The notes: a model not told the origin generated them from the letters alone. A DNA stretch of 64,000 nucleotides from CAVXHV01 sp963761445 (GCA_963761445.1 CAVXHV010000005.1:3224001-3288000); one strand, 5' to 3'. Counted from the first letter of the stretch, positions 30,246 to 40,862 are shown. Translations and numbers: made by a program.

Positions 30246-31593
30246 TCAGATCCCCTGTTTCTCTATCGTATATGGCAGCACCTTCACCTTGTGAGCCTTG
30301 AGCGGCGCGAGTGCGTCTTGAAGTTTCGTTTGTTCTTCATCGTGTGCTCTGGGTGAGAGTGGCGACAAAAACGTAGGAACATTGTCTGGATCGCGCAGCT
30401 CGTTCGCATCGAACAGAAACACGAAATCGCCCGGCCGCAGGTCGAGCGACATGATGAGCGCGGCCGTGTGCGCGACATGCGACACGGTGTGCTCGACGCC
30501 ACCGGCGCCGACCACCGTCAAAATGCTGGCCCCGAGTCCGGTTGCCTTGAGATCGGCGAAGGTGACGCGGAATTCTTCGTCAGACCATTGCTGGTGATGA
30601 AGAGACCTCACTACGGGATCTCCCGAGGTCATTCCAAAGCTCACCCGCGCCAGGCCGAGTGGCGCCAGCGCGGTCCACACGATGGGTCCGGCAGCGCCCG
30701 GGCGAAAATCGTCCAGAAAAACATGGACGCCCTCGAATCGCGGCGCCCGATCGCCCCCATCGGATTTTCGATCGCGGCCTGGTTTCGCCGCGGCCGCCTC
30801 GATCGGGAATACGTCGCCGATCGCAGTCAAGTACTCCTTCACATCGGCTTCCGGCAGCCGCAGCACATCGCTTCCGGCAAGGAAAATGGTACGACTTTGC
30901 AGAAGCCTGCGGCCCCACAAAGCCGCGACGTCGCGGGCGTGCTGACGGAATTCGCCCGGGGAGCGCTGGTATGGCTCGCCAACCGGCGCCCGGCCGGAGC
31001 CAAATTGCGTCGTGTGACCGAGCGTTGCCTGCAACACGACCGCGTTCAGGCACTCGGGCGGCAGGAACGGCATCGGGCCGTAGGCTGCGAAATAGCGATC
31101 TCGGTGCGCAGACCAAGCTGGGGCGTCCCACCGGCTGATGCATTCGAGGAAATCGCGAAGCTCGTCTTGCGCCAGAGCAATGGCCTTGGGGGAAGACGGC
31201 TCCACGCGGCCGAGCGTTCCGGCATTCAGGCTGGCGATCAACTCCAGTGCCATCGAGCGAACTTGCGAGTCGAATGCGGCTCGCGTCGGCCTGGGTTAGC
31301 GTGTTTCGCTTGAGTATCAGGTTCGGACCTTCACGCACCCGATCGATCGATTGAACACTGCCGTCCAGGGCCTTCAGATAATGCGTTCCCGCCACGAAAG
31401 CCCGTTGCCAGCGGCCTTCCAGGTCGAAGTGATAGAACGGGGCGTCTCCGAAGTAGACGGCAAAAGCACCTGGCTTGAATCCGGTGAAAATCGGATCACT
31501 GTGGCCGTGCAGGGGTTGCAGGCCCACGCGCCTGCGGTACGTCGCCCCCTGCTCGATCAGACACGCTGCCTCGGTAAGATGACCGTCTGCCAT
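30246..31593 (-). CDS. Radical-SAM-like barrel protein without the iron-sulfur cysteines, frameshifted
   Basis: About 445 residues after repairing a frame change near 31275. The start at 31593 has GGAGG upstream. The N-terminal part (FTGFKPGAFAVYFGDAPFYH, then FDLEGRWQRAFV) leads to a TIM-barrel-like region: LNAVVLQATLGHTTQFG, SRTIFLAGSDVLRLPEADV, GVHVFLDDFRPGAAGP, GLARVSFGMTSGDPVV, TFADLKATGLGASILTVVGA. This strand order reminds me of a radical SAM subfamily, but the expected CxxxCxxC after LGHTTQFG is replaced by SGRAPVGEPYQR. So either catalysis is lost or the resemblance misleads. Operon with a nucleotidyltransferase and a membrane protein. Confidence 0.6.
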
Positions 31594-31700
31594 AAATCGC
31601 CCTCCTCGAAATCGGGAACACACACTATAGTACGCGATCCCAGGGGGGTGCGCCGGCGCGGTTCCGAGACGTGTAGTGCGCCGCGGAGCGGCACGAGGAC

Positions 31701-31725
31701 CGTTCCCACGCAGAGCGTGGGAACG
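31701..31725. repeat. REP-like palindrome
   Basis: Perfect 10-base arms (CGTTCCCACG / CGTGGGAACG) around a 5-base centre. This palindrome recurs in many planctomycete and cyanobacterial genomes as a small dispersed repeat. It sits in the gap between the barrel-type gene and the ArnT-like gene. Confidence 0.8.
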
Positions 31726-31786
31726 AGGAGCTTTCCGAGCCGGGTTCGTATCCGACCGCGCATGTGTGCGTCGCAAGGAGGTAGAG

Positions 31787-33526
31787 TTGGAAGCGGAGAA
31801 GACGCCGGCTCACGAGACCACGCAGGACGGTCCATCCCACCGCTTCATGCGATGGAGCTGGCTCGAGCCCGGTGCTGTATGCGCTGCTGGCACTTGCGCT
31901 CAACCTGGCGGGCAATGCGCAGACAGGACTGTGGGACCGAGATGAGCCGAGGTACGCCGTCTGCGTGCGCGAAATGCGGCAGCGCGGCGACTGGATCTTT
32001 CCCACGTTCAACGGCGAGCCGCGCTACCATAAGCCTGTGCTCATCTACTGGCTGATGCGGCTGGGAACAGCGCCTGGGCGGAGACAATCCGTTCGGCGCC
32101 CGCCTCATCTCGTCGCTTGCGGGCGCCGCGACCGTGCTGGGCGTCACAGTGCTGGGCCGGCGAATGCTCGGGCGACGCGGCGGACTGGCAGGATTGATTC
32201 TGGCAACGGCGCCGATCGCCGTCGCCGAATCGAAGCTGGCAACGACGGACGCGACTCTGGCTTTTCTCATCTTCGGCTGTCAGTTCTGCCTGTGGGAGCT
32301 CGGGAAACGCCCATCGCGCATGCTGGCGGGTCTGTTCTGGTTGTTCATGAGCCTCGGAATTCTGGTCAAGGGCCCGGTTGCGCCGGCACTCATCGGAGCG
32401 TCGTTCATAGTTGCCTGGTGTTGCGGGTGGCGCACCGCGGCGTGGAAACGCCTGTACTGGCGAAACGGTCTGATCGGCTTCATGATTCTCACTCTGCCCT
32501 GGTTCGCGGCGATTACCATCGCGTCGAGAGGCGAGTTCCTTCGGTTTGCCGTCGGCCGCCAGATCTTGCACCGCGTTTCGAGCGACATGGAAGCTGCACG
32601 GCGGTTTTCCCGGCTACTATCCGGCCATTTCGACTCTGGTCTTTTATCCCTGGTCGGCATTCATCCCGGCGGCGCTCGTTGGTGCGTGGGTGCGCAGAAA
32701 GAGGGATCCCGCTCTGGGATTCCTGATCGGCTGGGCGATCGGACCGCTCTTGCTGCTCGAGTGTTTTCAGACGAAGTTGATCCACTACTATCTGCCTGCG
32801 TTTGGTGCCTGTGCGCTCTTGCTGTCCTGGCTGGCGGCTTCACTCGCCTCGGACGAGGTCAACATCCGGCGCAGGCCGCTGGGGCGGCTGGCACTGGCGC
32901 TACTGGTGGGAATCGGGCTCTCGGGTGCGGTGGCGCTATCGGCTGGCGCCGTGCTGCTGCGCGGAAATCTCGCCGCGCCCATGCTGGTCGTCGGAATGTT
33001 CATCGCCCTGGGAGCACTCGGCGGCATGTTGTGGCTCCAGCGCGGGGCGACCGAGCGGGGCATGTACTTCATGGCCGGTGTTTGGGCGATCATCTTGTTT
33101 TGCTGCGGTGCCTGGCTGGTGCCGCTTGTGGAGCCCTATCGGACGTCACGGATCATTGGAGAAAAACTGGCGGCCCATTCCGCGGTGCTTGAGATCGAGC
33201 CGGTCTTGCTCGAGTATCAAGAGCCCGGCGTGGTCTATGCGCTGGGGCGGCCGATCGCAACCACTCGCGACCGCGACGGCTTCTACGCTCATCTCAAGGG
33301 CGGGCGCTCGGTGCTCACCGTGGCGCTGCCCAGTGAAATCGCAGTGATGCGCAAGCATTTCGGGCTCATCGTCACGCCCGTCGACCAGGTCGACGGCTTC
33401 GTGCTGAGCAAGGGTAAGAGCCAGACCTTGCAGATCGCGGTGGTGCGTGAAGGCGCTCCGGCGGCCGAGGAGCCTCTAGACCCGAATGTGCGCCGAGTGG
33501 GGCTGAAGGAGACGCTCATAAAGTGA
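31787..33526 (+). CDS. ArnT/PMT-like integral membrane glycosyltransferase, three frameshifts
   Basis: About 580 residues joined, with roughly a dozen membrane segments. The GT39/GT83 signature in the first large loop is present: GLWDRDEPRYA, RQRGDWIFPTFNGEPRYHKP. Later segments include LILATAPIAVAESKLATTD, GILVKGPVAPALIGASFIV and LLLECFQTKLIHYYLPAF. The frame changes near 31860, 32075 and 32605. The likely TTG start at 31787 follows AAGGAGG. These enzymes transfer a sugar from a polyprenyl phosphate to a lipid or protein on the outer face of the membrane. Confidence 0.83.
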
Positions 33527-34653
33527 GCGAAGCTCGCGAGCCATCGTCTCGTGGCGGAACTGATCGGCAAACCGCCTGCGGCCTTCCTGGCCCATGGCGG
33601 CGCGGGTCAAGGGATCGGCGGCCAGGTCGAGGATGGCCTTTTTCAGCCCACCCAGGTCGCGGGGCGGCAGCAGGATGCCTGTTTCCGGTATCACCACCTC
33701 TCGAGCGCCGTCGACGTCGTAGCTGATGACGGGCCGGCCCACCAGAAGTGCCTGCGGTAGCACACGGGCGAGGCCCTCGCGCAGGCTGGGATGGATCACC
33801 GCGTCAACGGCGCTGAGCAATTCGGGAATGCGATCGGGTGGCACCAGCCCGGTGAGGATGAACGATTGGCGAATGCCGAGCCGCTCGAGCTCGGTAGTCA
33901 GCCGGTTCCGCAGGATGCCGTCGCCGATCCAGACGAATTTTACGCTGGGATTCGAGGCGAGGACGTCCCGGGCAACGGCGATGATGTCGTCGTGTCCCTT
34001 GAGCTCGAAGAGGCGAGCGACCGTGGCGAAGGCAACATCGTCACGGGTCAGGCCCAGCTCGCGCCGGACTTCCTCACGCGAGCCGCCGGGGCTCGAGGAA
34101 TGCATCGGCATCCATGCCGCTATACACGGTGAGGAACTGTTCCGGCCGGCCCACGCCGGCGGCCAGCGCCTGCGCGGTCATGGCATCGCACACGCTCACG
34201 ATGGCGTGCGCGCGGCGGGCGGCCCATATCTCAAGCGCGATGTACAGGCGGTTCTTGAGCGGGGTCTCGAACGGACCAAAAGGCATTCCGTGGATGGTGT
34301 GGACGATCGCCGGCACACCTTCGTGCCAAGCCGCAGCCCGGCCGACGATGCCCGCTTTCGAGCTGTGGGTGTGCACGACCTCGGGCTTCAATCGCCGGAA
34401 CGCTGCCCGCAGCCGGCGATAGGCGTTCCAGTCAACCCACGGGCGGATGGGACGCACCAGCTCGGGCATGACTTCGACGGTAAGCTCACGCTGCGCCTGC
34501 GCGGTCGAAGAGATCGCCCTCGGGACCTTCGGCCGGGCCGGCAATCAAGGTCACTTGATCGCGATAGCGATGATGGAGCTCGTCGACGGTGAGGAGCGTG
34601 TTCTCCTGAGCGCCCCCAAGAATCAGTCGAGTGATGACGTGTACGATCCGCAT
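33476..34653 (-). CDS. Family 4 glycosyltransferase, two frameshifts
   Basis: About 390 residues joined. N-terminus MRIVHVITRLILGGAQENTL (ATG at 34653), acceptor-side domain EVVHTHSSKAGIVGRAAAWH and IVHTIHGMPF, then donor-side domain VARLFELKGHDDIIAVA, VWIGDGILRNRL, LLSAVDAVIHPSLREGLARV, DGAREVVIPETGILL. The frame changes near 34490 and 34095. It converges on the ArnT-like gene and their ends overlap by about 50 bases. Probably a polysaccharide or lipid glycosyltransferase. Confidence 0.87.
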
Positions 34654-34660
34654 TCAATTA

Positions 34661-34705
34661 GTCAGTTGTCAGTTGTCAGTTGTCAGTTGTCAGTTGTCAG
34701 TTGTC
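34661..34705. repeat. Tandem heptamer repeat (GTCAGTT)n
   Basis: Six perfect copies of GTCAGTT plus a partial seventh, between the GT4 gene start and the truA stop. Such short tandem arrays change length easily by slippage. It is not in a coding frame. Confidence 0.9.
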
Positions 34706-34708
34706 GGG

Positions 34709-35450
34709 TCACCTATCGTAGCGGACGGCGACCAGGAACAATCCTTGGGGCGGCGCGGTTGGACCGGCCTCGGTGCGGCTCTCGGCCTCGAGGACCCGGG
34801 CCACCCACTCCGGGTGGCGCTTGCCGCAGCCGACCCAGACGAGCGTTCCGGCGATTGATCGCACCATATTGTACAGGAAGCCGTCGGCTTCGACTTCGAT
34901 CGAGACAGATGGGCCCGATCGCTCGACCTGGAGGTCGAAAATCGTGCCGCACACTGCTCGTACGGTTGGGCCAATCGGTTTCGAAGCTGTGAAAATCATG
35001 CCTGCCCAGAAGGGCAGCGCCGGCCGTGGCCATCGCCACGACGTCGAGATTCCGGCGGACGTGCCAGGCATAGCGAAGCTGGAAGGGGCTGGCGATTGGG
35101 CCGTTATCGATCGCGTAACGGTAGCGCTTTGACCTGGCATCGAGTGTCGCGTGAAACGCCTGGGGGCGTTCTTGGCGTCGAGCACGCGGACGTCGGCGGG
35201 CAGGAGGGCGTTCAACGCTCGAACCATCGTCTCGGGTGAGTGCCGCGATGTGGTCAAGAAGTGGACGGATTGTGCGAGCGCGTGGACGCCGCGGTCGGTT
35301 CGACTGCTGGCCGTCGTGGCTGCCGGCGGCGCCGGTCAACTGATGGAGCGTGTCCTCGAGGACGTGTTGAACGGTTCGCAAACCGGGCTGGCGCTGCCAG
35401 CCGTGGAAGTCGGTGCCGTCGTAAGTGAGAATGAGCTGGATGTTCCGCAT
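34709..35450 (-). CDS. truA: tRNA pseudouridine(38-40) synthase, several frameshifts
   Basis: Isomerises uridines in the anticodon stem-loop of many tRNAs. The start is MRNIQLILTYDGTDFHGWQR with QPGLRTVQHVLEDTLHQL. The catalytic Asp lies in RTDRGVHALAQSVHF. Then ALNALLPADVRVLDAKNA, ARSKRYRYAI, GRHDFHSFET and EADGFLYNMVRSIAGTLVWV follow, ending LFLVAVRYDR. Order and spacing are right, but the frame changes near 35320, 35160 and 34975. Joined length about 247 residues, normal for the family. Confidence 0.9.
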
Positions 35451-35490
35451 CGCGCGGTGGTTTCAGTCAATCAGTCGGACGGACGAACGG

Positions 35491-36507
35491 CTAGACGTGG
35501 GCGGGCACGAGCTCGAGGAGCTTCTCGGCGATCTGGACGGCGTTGGTGGCAGCGCCTTTGCGAAGGTTGTCGCTAACGCACCAGAAGAGCAAGGTGTTGG
35601 GCCTGCTCAGGTCCTGGCGAATGCGGCCGACGAAGACGTCGTCTTTGCCGGCGGCTGCTGCGGCGAGCGGATACCGGTTGCGCGAGGGATCATCGACAAC
35701 GGTCACACCGGGTGACTGCGCCCAGATCTCGCGGGCCTGGTCGGGAGAAAGCGGCCTTTCGGTCTCGATCAGGATCGACTCGCTGTGCGAGATCGGGACC
35801 GGCACGCGCACGCAGGTGGGGCTCAAGTCGATCGACGGGTCGCCCATGATCTTGCGGGTTTCGTTCACCATCTTCATTTCCTCCTTGGTGTACCCGCTCT
35901 CGAGGAAGTCGTCGACCTGGGGGATACAGTTGGCGAAGATCGGGTGCTGGAATTTGGATGGCGGGGGGGCCGGGGAGTTGCTGACAGCGGCTTCGGTCTG
36001 AGATTTCAGATCGTGCAGTCCCTTCATGCCGGCGCCAGAGACCGATTGATAGGTGCTGACGACGATTCGCCTGACTCGTGCGAAGTCATGCAGCGGTTTG
36101 AGCGCGACGACTAACTGGATGGTCGAGCAGTTGGGGTTGGCGATGATTCCCCGATGCTTCATGATGTCGTCGGGATTGACTTCGGGCACGACCAGCGGAA
36201 CGTCGGGTTCCATGCGGAAAGCACTTGAGTTATCGACGACGACCGCCCCGGCGGCGGCGGCCCTGGGGCTCCACTCTCGGGAGACGCTTGCCGGAGTGCT
36301 CGACAGGACGATTTCGACTCCCGCGAATGCGCCTGCGGAGAGCTCGCGAACCGGGTGGCGCTCGCCGCGAAAGACGACGGACCGGCCCGCGCTTCGGGCA
36401 GACGCCAGAAACTTGATAGAGGCCACGGGAAAGGACCGTTCTTCGAGGAGGCGGATCAACAGCTCTCCGACGGCGCCCGTGGCACCGACAACCGCGACGT
36501 TCTTCAC
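35491..36507 (-). CDS. asd: Aspartate-semialdehyde dehydrogenase
   Basis: Makes L-aspartate-4-semialdehyde from aspartyl phosphate with NADPH, feeding Lys, Met, Thr and diaminopimelate (peptidoglycan) synthesis. About 338 residues, intact. NADP-binding motif VAVVGATGAVGELLIRLLEE; catalytic Cys in IIANPNCSTIQLVVALKPLH; substrate region VSTYQSVSGAGMKGLHDL; later FWCVSDNLRKGAATNAVQIA. The GTG at 36507 is chosen because AAGGA lies 7 bases upstream and the dinucleotide motif then starts at residue 4. Confidence 0.95.
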   Translation of the reverse strand: MKNVAVVGATGAVGELLIRLLEERSFPVASIKFLASARSAGRSVVFRGERHPVRELSAGAFAGVEIVLSSTPASVSREWSPRAAAAGAVVVDNSSAFRMEPDVPLVVPEVNPDDIMKHRGIIANPNCSTIQLVVALKPLHDFARVRRIVVSTYQSVSGAGMKGLHDLKSQTEAAVSNSPAPPPSKFQHPIFANCIPQVDDFLESGYTKEEMKMVNETRKIMGDPSIDLSPTCVRVPVPISHSESILIETERPLSPDQAREIWAQSPGVTVVDDPSRNRYPLAAAAAGKDDVFVGRIRQDLSRPNTLLFWCVSDNLRKGAATNAVQIAEKLLELVPAHV

Positions 36508-36550
36508 AGGAGATTCCTTGCGCCATGGGCGCACTTTTGGCAGCGGGATG

Positions 36551-36566
36551 TCAGGCTAAAGCCTGA
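36551..36566. repeat. REP-like palindrome
   Basis: TCAGGCTAAAGCCTGA, a perfect 7-base inverted repeat around AA, followed by TCTACT. I recognise this as a short dispersed repeat of planctomycete genomes. It lies between the divergent asd and purD genes. Confidence 0.65.
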
Positions 36567-36726
36567 TCTACTTTGTGTGGCATTTTTATGTGGACTCTTG
36601 ATTCTCGAACAGGGTTCGCCTGTGGTCAAGAAGACCTTCGCGAAAATAGCCGACTGTGCGGCGGCGCGATGTGTCTATAAAATAGACTGCCTGTCGCCGG
36701 GTGGAACGCGGGGCGGATTCTTCTGA

Positions 36727-38263
36727 GTGATTCCCGAGGATGGGGGCTGTGCCTTGAAAGTTCTGGTCGTCGGCAAGGGAGGGCGCGAACACGCACTGTG
36801 CTGGAAGCTCAAGCAGTCGCCGAAGGTGACCACGGTGTACTGCGCGCCGGGGAACGCCGGCACGGCGATCGATGCGGCAGAATGTATCGATCGAGCCTGG
36901 CGACCATCGGGGGCTGGTGCAGTTTGCCAAACGCGAGGGCGTGGGCCTGACCGTGGTCGGCCCGGAGGAACCGCTGGTCAAGGGGATTGTCGACATCTTT
37001 CAGCGCGAAGGCATGCGGATCTTCGGGCCGCGGAAGGAAGCGGCCGAGCTCGAGGGGAGCAAGGTCTTCGCCAAGGAGCTGATGCGGCAGGCGGGCATTC
37101 CGACGGCCGATTACCGGGTCTTCCGGACGGCTCCGGATGCGGAACTTTATGTTCGGTCGCGCGAGGTCGCACTGATCGTGCGCTCGCGGGGACGATCGAC
37201 CCTGCGCCATACGCTTCATTGCCGCACGGCCGGCGAGACGTTCGAGGCGATCGACCGGATCATGGACCCGCGCGAGATGCTCTCGCCCGGGGTCCAGGTC
37301 GAGATCGAAGAGCGCGGCCAGAAGCGGGTGTTCAACACCGCCGCCGAGGCGCGTGATTTCGTGCTGGGGCGACCGCTTGGCCTGGTTCTCAAGGCCGATG
37401 GCCTGGCGGCGGGCAAGGGGGTGTACGTCTGCGACAACCTGCGCCAGTCGCTGGAGGCGATCGAGCAGATCATGATCCGGCGCATCTTCGGCCAGGCCGG
37501 AGACAAGCTCATCATCGAGGAGCGGCTCGACGGCAATGAGGCCAGCGTCCTGGCAATCACCGACGGCCGCACCATCATCCCACTCGAATCCGCCCAGGAT
37601 TACAAGCGAGCATTCGACCACGATGAAGGGCCAAACACCGGCGGAATGGGGGCGTTCTCACCCACGGGTGCAGTCAGCGTGGAGGTGATGGAACAGGTCG
37701 AGCGTGAGATCCTCGTCCCGGCGATTCATGCGCTCAAACGAGCCCGCCGCCCCTTCCGAGGCGTGCTCTATGCAGGATTGATGCTCACCAATCAGGGCCC
37801 CAAGGTGCTCGAGTTCAACGTTCGATTCGGCGATCCCGAAACGCAAGTCGTGCTGGTGCGACTGAAGACCGACCTGTTCGAGCTGCTCGACGCGGCGGTG
37901 GACGACCGGCTCGACTCGGTTTCACTGGAATGGGACCCGCGGCCGGCCGTGACCGTCGTGATGGCTTCGGAAGGCTACCCCGGTCCGTACGAGCGCGATT
38001 GCGTGATCCCCAACCTCGACGCCGCCGACCGGATGCCGGACGTCAAGGTCTTTCACGCGGGCACCGCGCTTCGCGCCGACCCCGCAGTCGGCCGCGAAGG
38101 CCGGGTTGTCACCGATGGGGGCCGGGTCCTCGATGTCACCGCGCTGGGAGCAACGCTCGAGGAAGCACAGAGTCGTGCCTATGAAGCCGCTCGCGCCGTC
38201 AAGTTCCCCGGCGCGTGGTATCGCCGCGATATCGGCGGGCGGGCGGGCCGCGCGGGGAAGTGA
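36727..38263 (+). CDS. purD: Phosphoribosylamine-glycine ligase with extra insert, one frameshift
   Basis: ATP-grasp enzyme of purine synthesis, joining phosphoribosylamine and glycine. Landmarks: KVLVVGKGGREHALCWKL, TVVGPEEPLVKGIVD, FGPRKEAAELEGSKVFAKEL, LKADGLAAGKGVYV, ESAQDYKRAFDHDEGPNTGG, EFNVRFGDPETQVVL. The frame changes near 36885. Between TADYRVFRTAPDAELYV and the KADGLAAGKGV motif there are about 70 more residues than in E. coli PurD (includes TAGETFEAIDRIMDPREML). The start is uncertain: GTG 36727 or TTG 36754. Confidence 0.92.
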
Positions 38264-38314
38264 TCCGGAAGCCGGCACGAGCGAATCTCGCCGCCGCTTC
38301 TACTTCTAGCCGCC

Positions 38315-40120
38315 CTAAGTCTTCTTCGTCTTGTAGTGGGCGTGGCCCACGACCGCGGGAACGTGGTCGATCTTGAACAAGCCCTTGAGGCCGTCCTGAC
38401 CAACGTTGTATTGGGTCGGGGCCGCATAAGGCTGGTAAGGCACCGTGGGCGGAATGATCGGTCCGTGGATGATTTTGACCGACTTGGCGAAGAACGCCCT
38501 GCCGTTGCTCTGGGGCTCCACCAACCCATTATTGGCGTTGCTGATGTTGCCTTCGACCTTGGCATTGATGACGCCGCGCGGCAGGATCAAGTCGTCGCGG
38601 GTACCGAATCCGTTGCCTGTCAGGCCAGTCGGGTCGGGCTGGACGGAAGCGGAGAAGATCGAGTCGATCACGCTGCCGGCGATGCGCGCCTGAATCGTAC
38701 CGCCGTTCTGGGCGACGGGCTCCACCTGGCCGGTTAGCGTGTTCAATTGCGGGTTGTCCACGGTAGGCGGCGGCTGGCCGTAGAAGGCACCACTGCCTGA
38801 CGCGAACAGGGTGGTTGGAGGCAAGTTGGCGAACGTGAAGAGGCTCTGGGCTTCGCCCACGTTGACGAGTGTGTTCTGAACATCACCGCCGATCAAGAGG
38901 TTCTGGATCGAGCGGCTCACCGTGACGGTGGAATTGAGTGCATCGCGATTGGCGCGGAGGGAGGCGATGGAGAGGGAGCTGATGGTCACGTTGTCCATGC
39001 CGAGCCCGAACGAGATATTTCGCGAGCCGGAGGGAGCGATCAAGAGCACGTTCTGGGTCTGGCCGCCGATGTAGTAGTTGCTGATCTTGGCGTCGAGCTG
39101 CCCCTCGGACGCGGCCACGTTGAGCGGATCTTCGGTCACGAACGTGGTGAAGTTCGTGGCGTTGCCGCCGACGCGAACGTCGCCGATCTGGCCTGTGGCC
39201 GCACCACCCTGGGAGATCACGAACGTGCCACCGGGAGATTCGCCGGAGCTCGAGGGCGAATTCACAAGCTGCGTGGGGACCAGCCCCGAGGTCGTATTAC
39301 CGTCGATCTCGTTGGCCTGGAAGAGATTGAGGCGGCCGGTGACCAGGAAGGTTGCGTAGTCCTGGAACGGAGCATCACCGGAAGTGGAATTGGCCTCGCC
39401 ATCGCTGTTGACGGTATTGACGATGATGCTCGTCCCCTGGACGATCGGCAAACCGAGGCTGATCTGGAACTCGTTGCTCTGGCCGGTCTGGTTGAGCGGA
39501 GTTCCGCCCGCAGGCGTGTAATCGACGTCGACGCCGCCAAAGCGGAGGTTGATCACCCCCTGTGGAATATAGATCTCACCGGCCGACATGGCGCCGGAGT
39601 GAATTTGCGACGCGACGCTCGGCTTGCTGGTTTCGGTATGCGCCATGTAGAAGTTGGGAAAGTCGATGGCAAGGATGCCGTTCTGGACGCTACGGAAGTT
39701 GCTGACCTGGCCCTCGTCAATCTTGCCCAGCTCACCCGTCTGCGTGACGATCAAGTTCTGGAAGTAGACCTTGGCATTCTTGGTCGTCGGATTGGGATAA
39801 ACCGTGCCGACCAGACGGGTTTGCGTGGTGATGGCCCCGGCGACCGTGATCGTGTCGATCGATTCTTGCAAGGTGCCGGTCTGGCGCGTGAAGACGTCGC
39901 CATCGGTCCCGACGACGTTGAGCGCGCCGGGCCCGTAAAGGCGCAACGTCCACTGGGCGCCGTCGGGATCCATACCCCTGACGACTGCGGTCGCAGCGCC
40001 GGTGGGCTGGCCCTTGGGGACGGGAGCGCGTCCGGTCGCATCCAGAAGCTCACGTGATTCAAGACCCTCGGCCCTCGGTTGAAGGGACCGCCTGGACGGC
40101 GTTGGCTTCCACTTCGGCAT
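38315..40120 (-). CDS. Large surface/secreted protein with planctomycete N-terminal motif
   Basis: 601 residues, intact. The N-terminus SRRSLQPRAEGLESRELLDA matches the PRxExLExR-type motif found at the start of many planctomycete exported or surface proteins. The rest is Gly/Asn/Thr/Ser-rich with repeated beta-strand-like units (INLRFGGVDVDYTP, GQIGDVRVGGNATNF, ISNYYIGGQTQNVLLIAPSG, IQNLLIGGDVQNTLVNVG), suggesting a beta-helix or repeat architecture. It ends in a basic HAHYKTKKT. No enzymatic motif. It stands alone, with about 300 bases upstream before the divergent HTH gene. Confidence 0.75.
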   Translation of the reverse strand: MPKWKPTPSRRSLQPRAEGLESRELLDATGRAPVPKGQPTGAATAVVRGMDPDGAQWTLRLYGPGALNVVGTDGDVFTRQTGTLQESIDTITVAGAITTQTRLVGTVYPNPTTKNAKVYFQNLIVTQTGELGKIDEGQVSNFRSVQNGILAIDFPNFYMAHTETSKPSVASQIHSGAMSAGEIYIPQGVINLRFGGVDVDYTPAGGTPLNQTGQSNEFQISLGLPIVQGTSIIVNTVNSDGEANSTSGDAPFQDYATFLVTGRLNLFQANEIDGNTTSGLVPTQLVNSPSSSGESPGGTFVISQGGAATGQIGDVRVGGNATNFTTFVTEDPLNVAASEGQLDAKISNYYIGGQTQNVLLIAPSGSRNISFGLGMDNVTISSLSIASLRANRDALNSTVTVSRSIQNLLIGGDVQNTLVNVGEAQSLFTFANLPPTTLFASGSGAFYGQPPPTVDNPQLNTLTGQVEPVAQNGGTIQARIAGSVIDSIFSASVQPDPTGLTGNGFGTRDDLILPRGVINAKVEGNISNANNGLVEPQSNGRAFFAKSVKIIHGPIIPPTVPYQPYAAPTQYNVGQDGLKGLFKIDHVPAVVGHAHYKTKKT

Positions 40121-40427
40121 GGAACAGACACCCCTTTCCCACGAGGCAAGACCATACGCTGGTCGTTAAACAGCCTATCGAATCCGTTTCTCGACAAGGA
40201 TTTGCGTCGGAAACCGATCCGTCATCCCCGTTGACGGGATTCACGTTTTCCGTGAACTGGCTTGAACGCAATCATTCAGATATGCGACCATCCCGCAATG
40301 CGCATCATGACGGGTAGAGTCCGTCTGCTTTGACCAAGGATCGGCAGGCCGTACGGAATTCTTGAGAGAATCGCTAGAATCGTTCCAATCCTCACCACCC
40401 GATCGACCTGACGAGCCCTGCGGGATC

Positions 40428-40862
40428 ATGAGCGACCAAGGTACGACCAGACGCCGGCCATCTGTTCACATCACTTTACAACGAGCGGCTCGACTGCATC
40501 GTCTGGTACGGTTCTTTGCGACTGCGTCCCGGACGCGATCGGTGATCCTGTCAGAACTTGGGATAGGCCTGCGCACTTTTTACCGGGAGCTGGAGCTGCT
40601 CAAGAAATGCGGCGTGAAGGTCCGGCACAGGCACAAGCTCTATCACCTCGTGCCGACGGCCGCGGAGGCATTGGGACGCCTGCCGTTTCCGGACCCGCAA
40701 TTGAGCTTTGCCGAGATGGCCGAGCTGGCGGCCTGTGACTGTGCCGCGGGGCGTCGGCTGGCCGGTTTGCTTGCTGCCGTGGTGCGTGAGCCGGCACCGG
40801 CCAAACCGGGAGCAAAGCGACCGGCGCGGTCCAGAAATCGAAATCTGGGCTCGAAGCGCTGA
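40428..40862 (+). CDS. HTH protein, DeoR/WYL-type N-terminal domain only
   Basis: About 144 residues. RAARLHRLVRFFATASRTRS then VILSELGIGLRTFYRELELL forms the HTH_11-like winged helix of WYL-family regulators, with VRHRHKLYHLV as the wing. The WYL sensor domain is absent; instead a short helical segment and a basic Ala/Pro/Arg tail follow. The ATG at 40428 is chosen over an upstream in-frame ATG at 40362. Possibly a small stand-alone repressor. Confidence 0.72.
   Translation: MSDQGTTRRRPSVHITLQRAARLHRLVRFFATASRTRSVILSELGIGLRTFYRELELLKKCGVKVRHRHKLYHLVPTAAEALGRLPFPDPQLSFAEMAELAACDCAAGRRLAGLLAAVVREPAPAKPGAKRPARSRNRNLGSKR

Noticed and set aside
34661..34705. CRISPR array
   Set aside because: Seven-base units without spacers; a simple tandem repeat.
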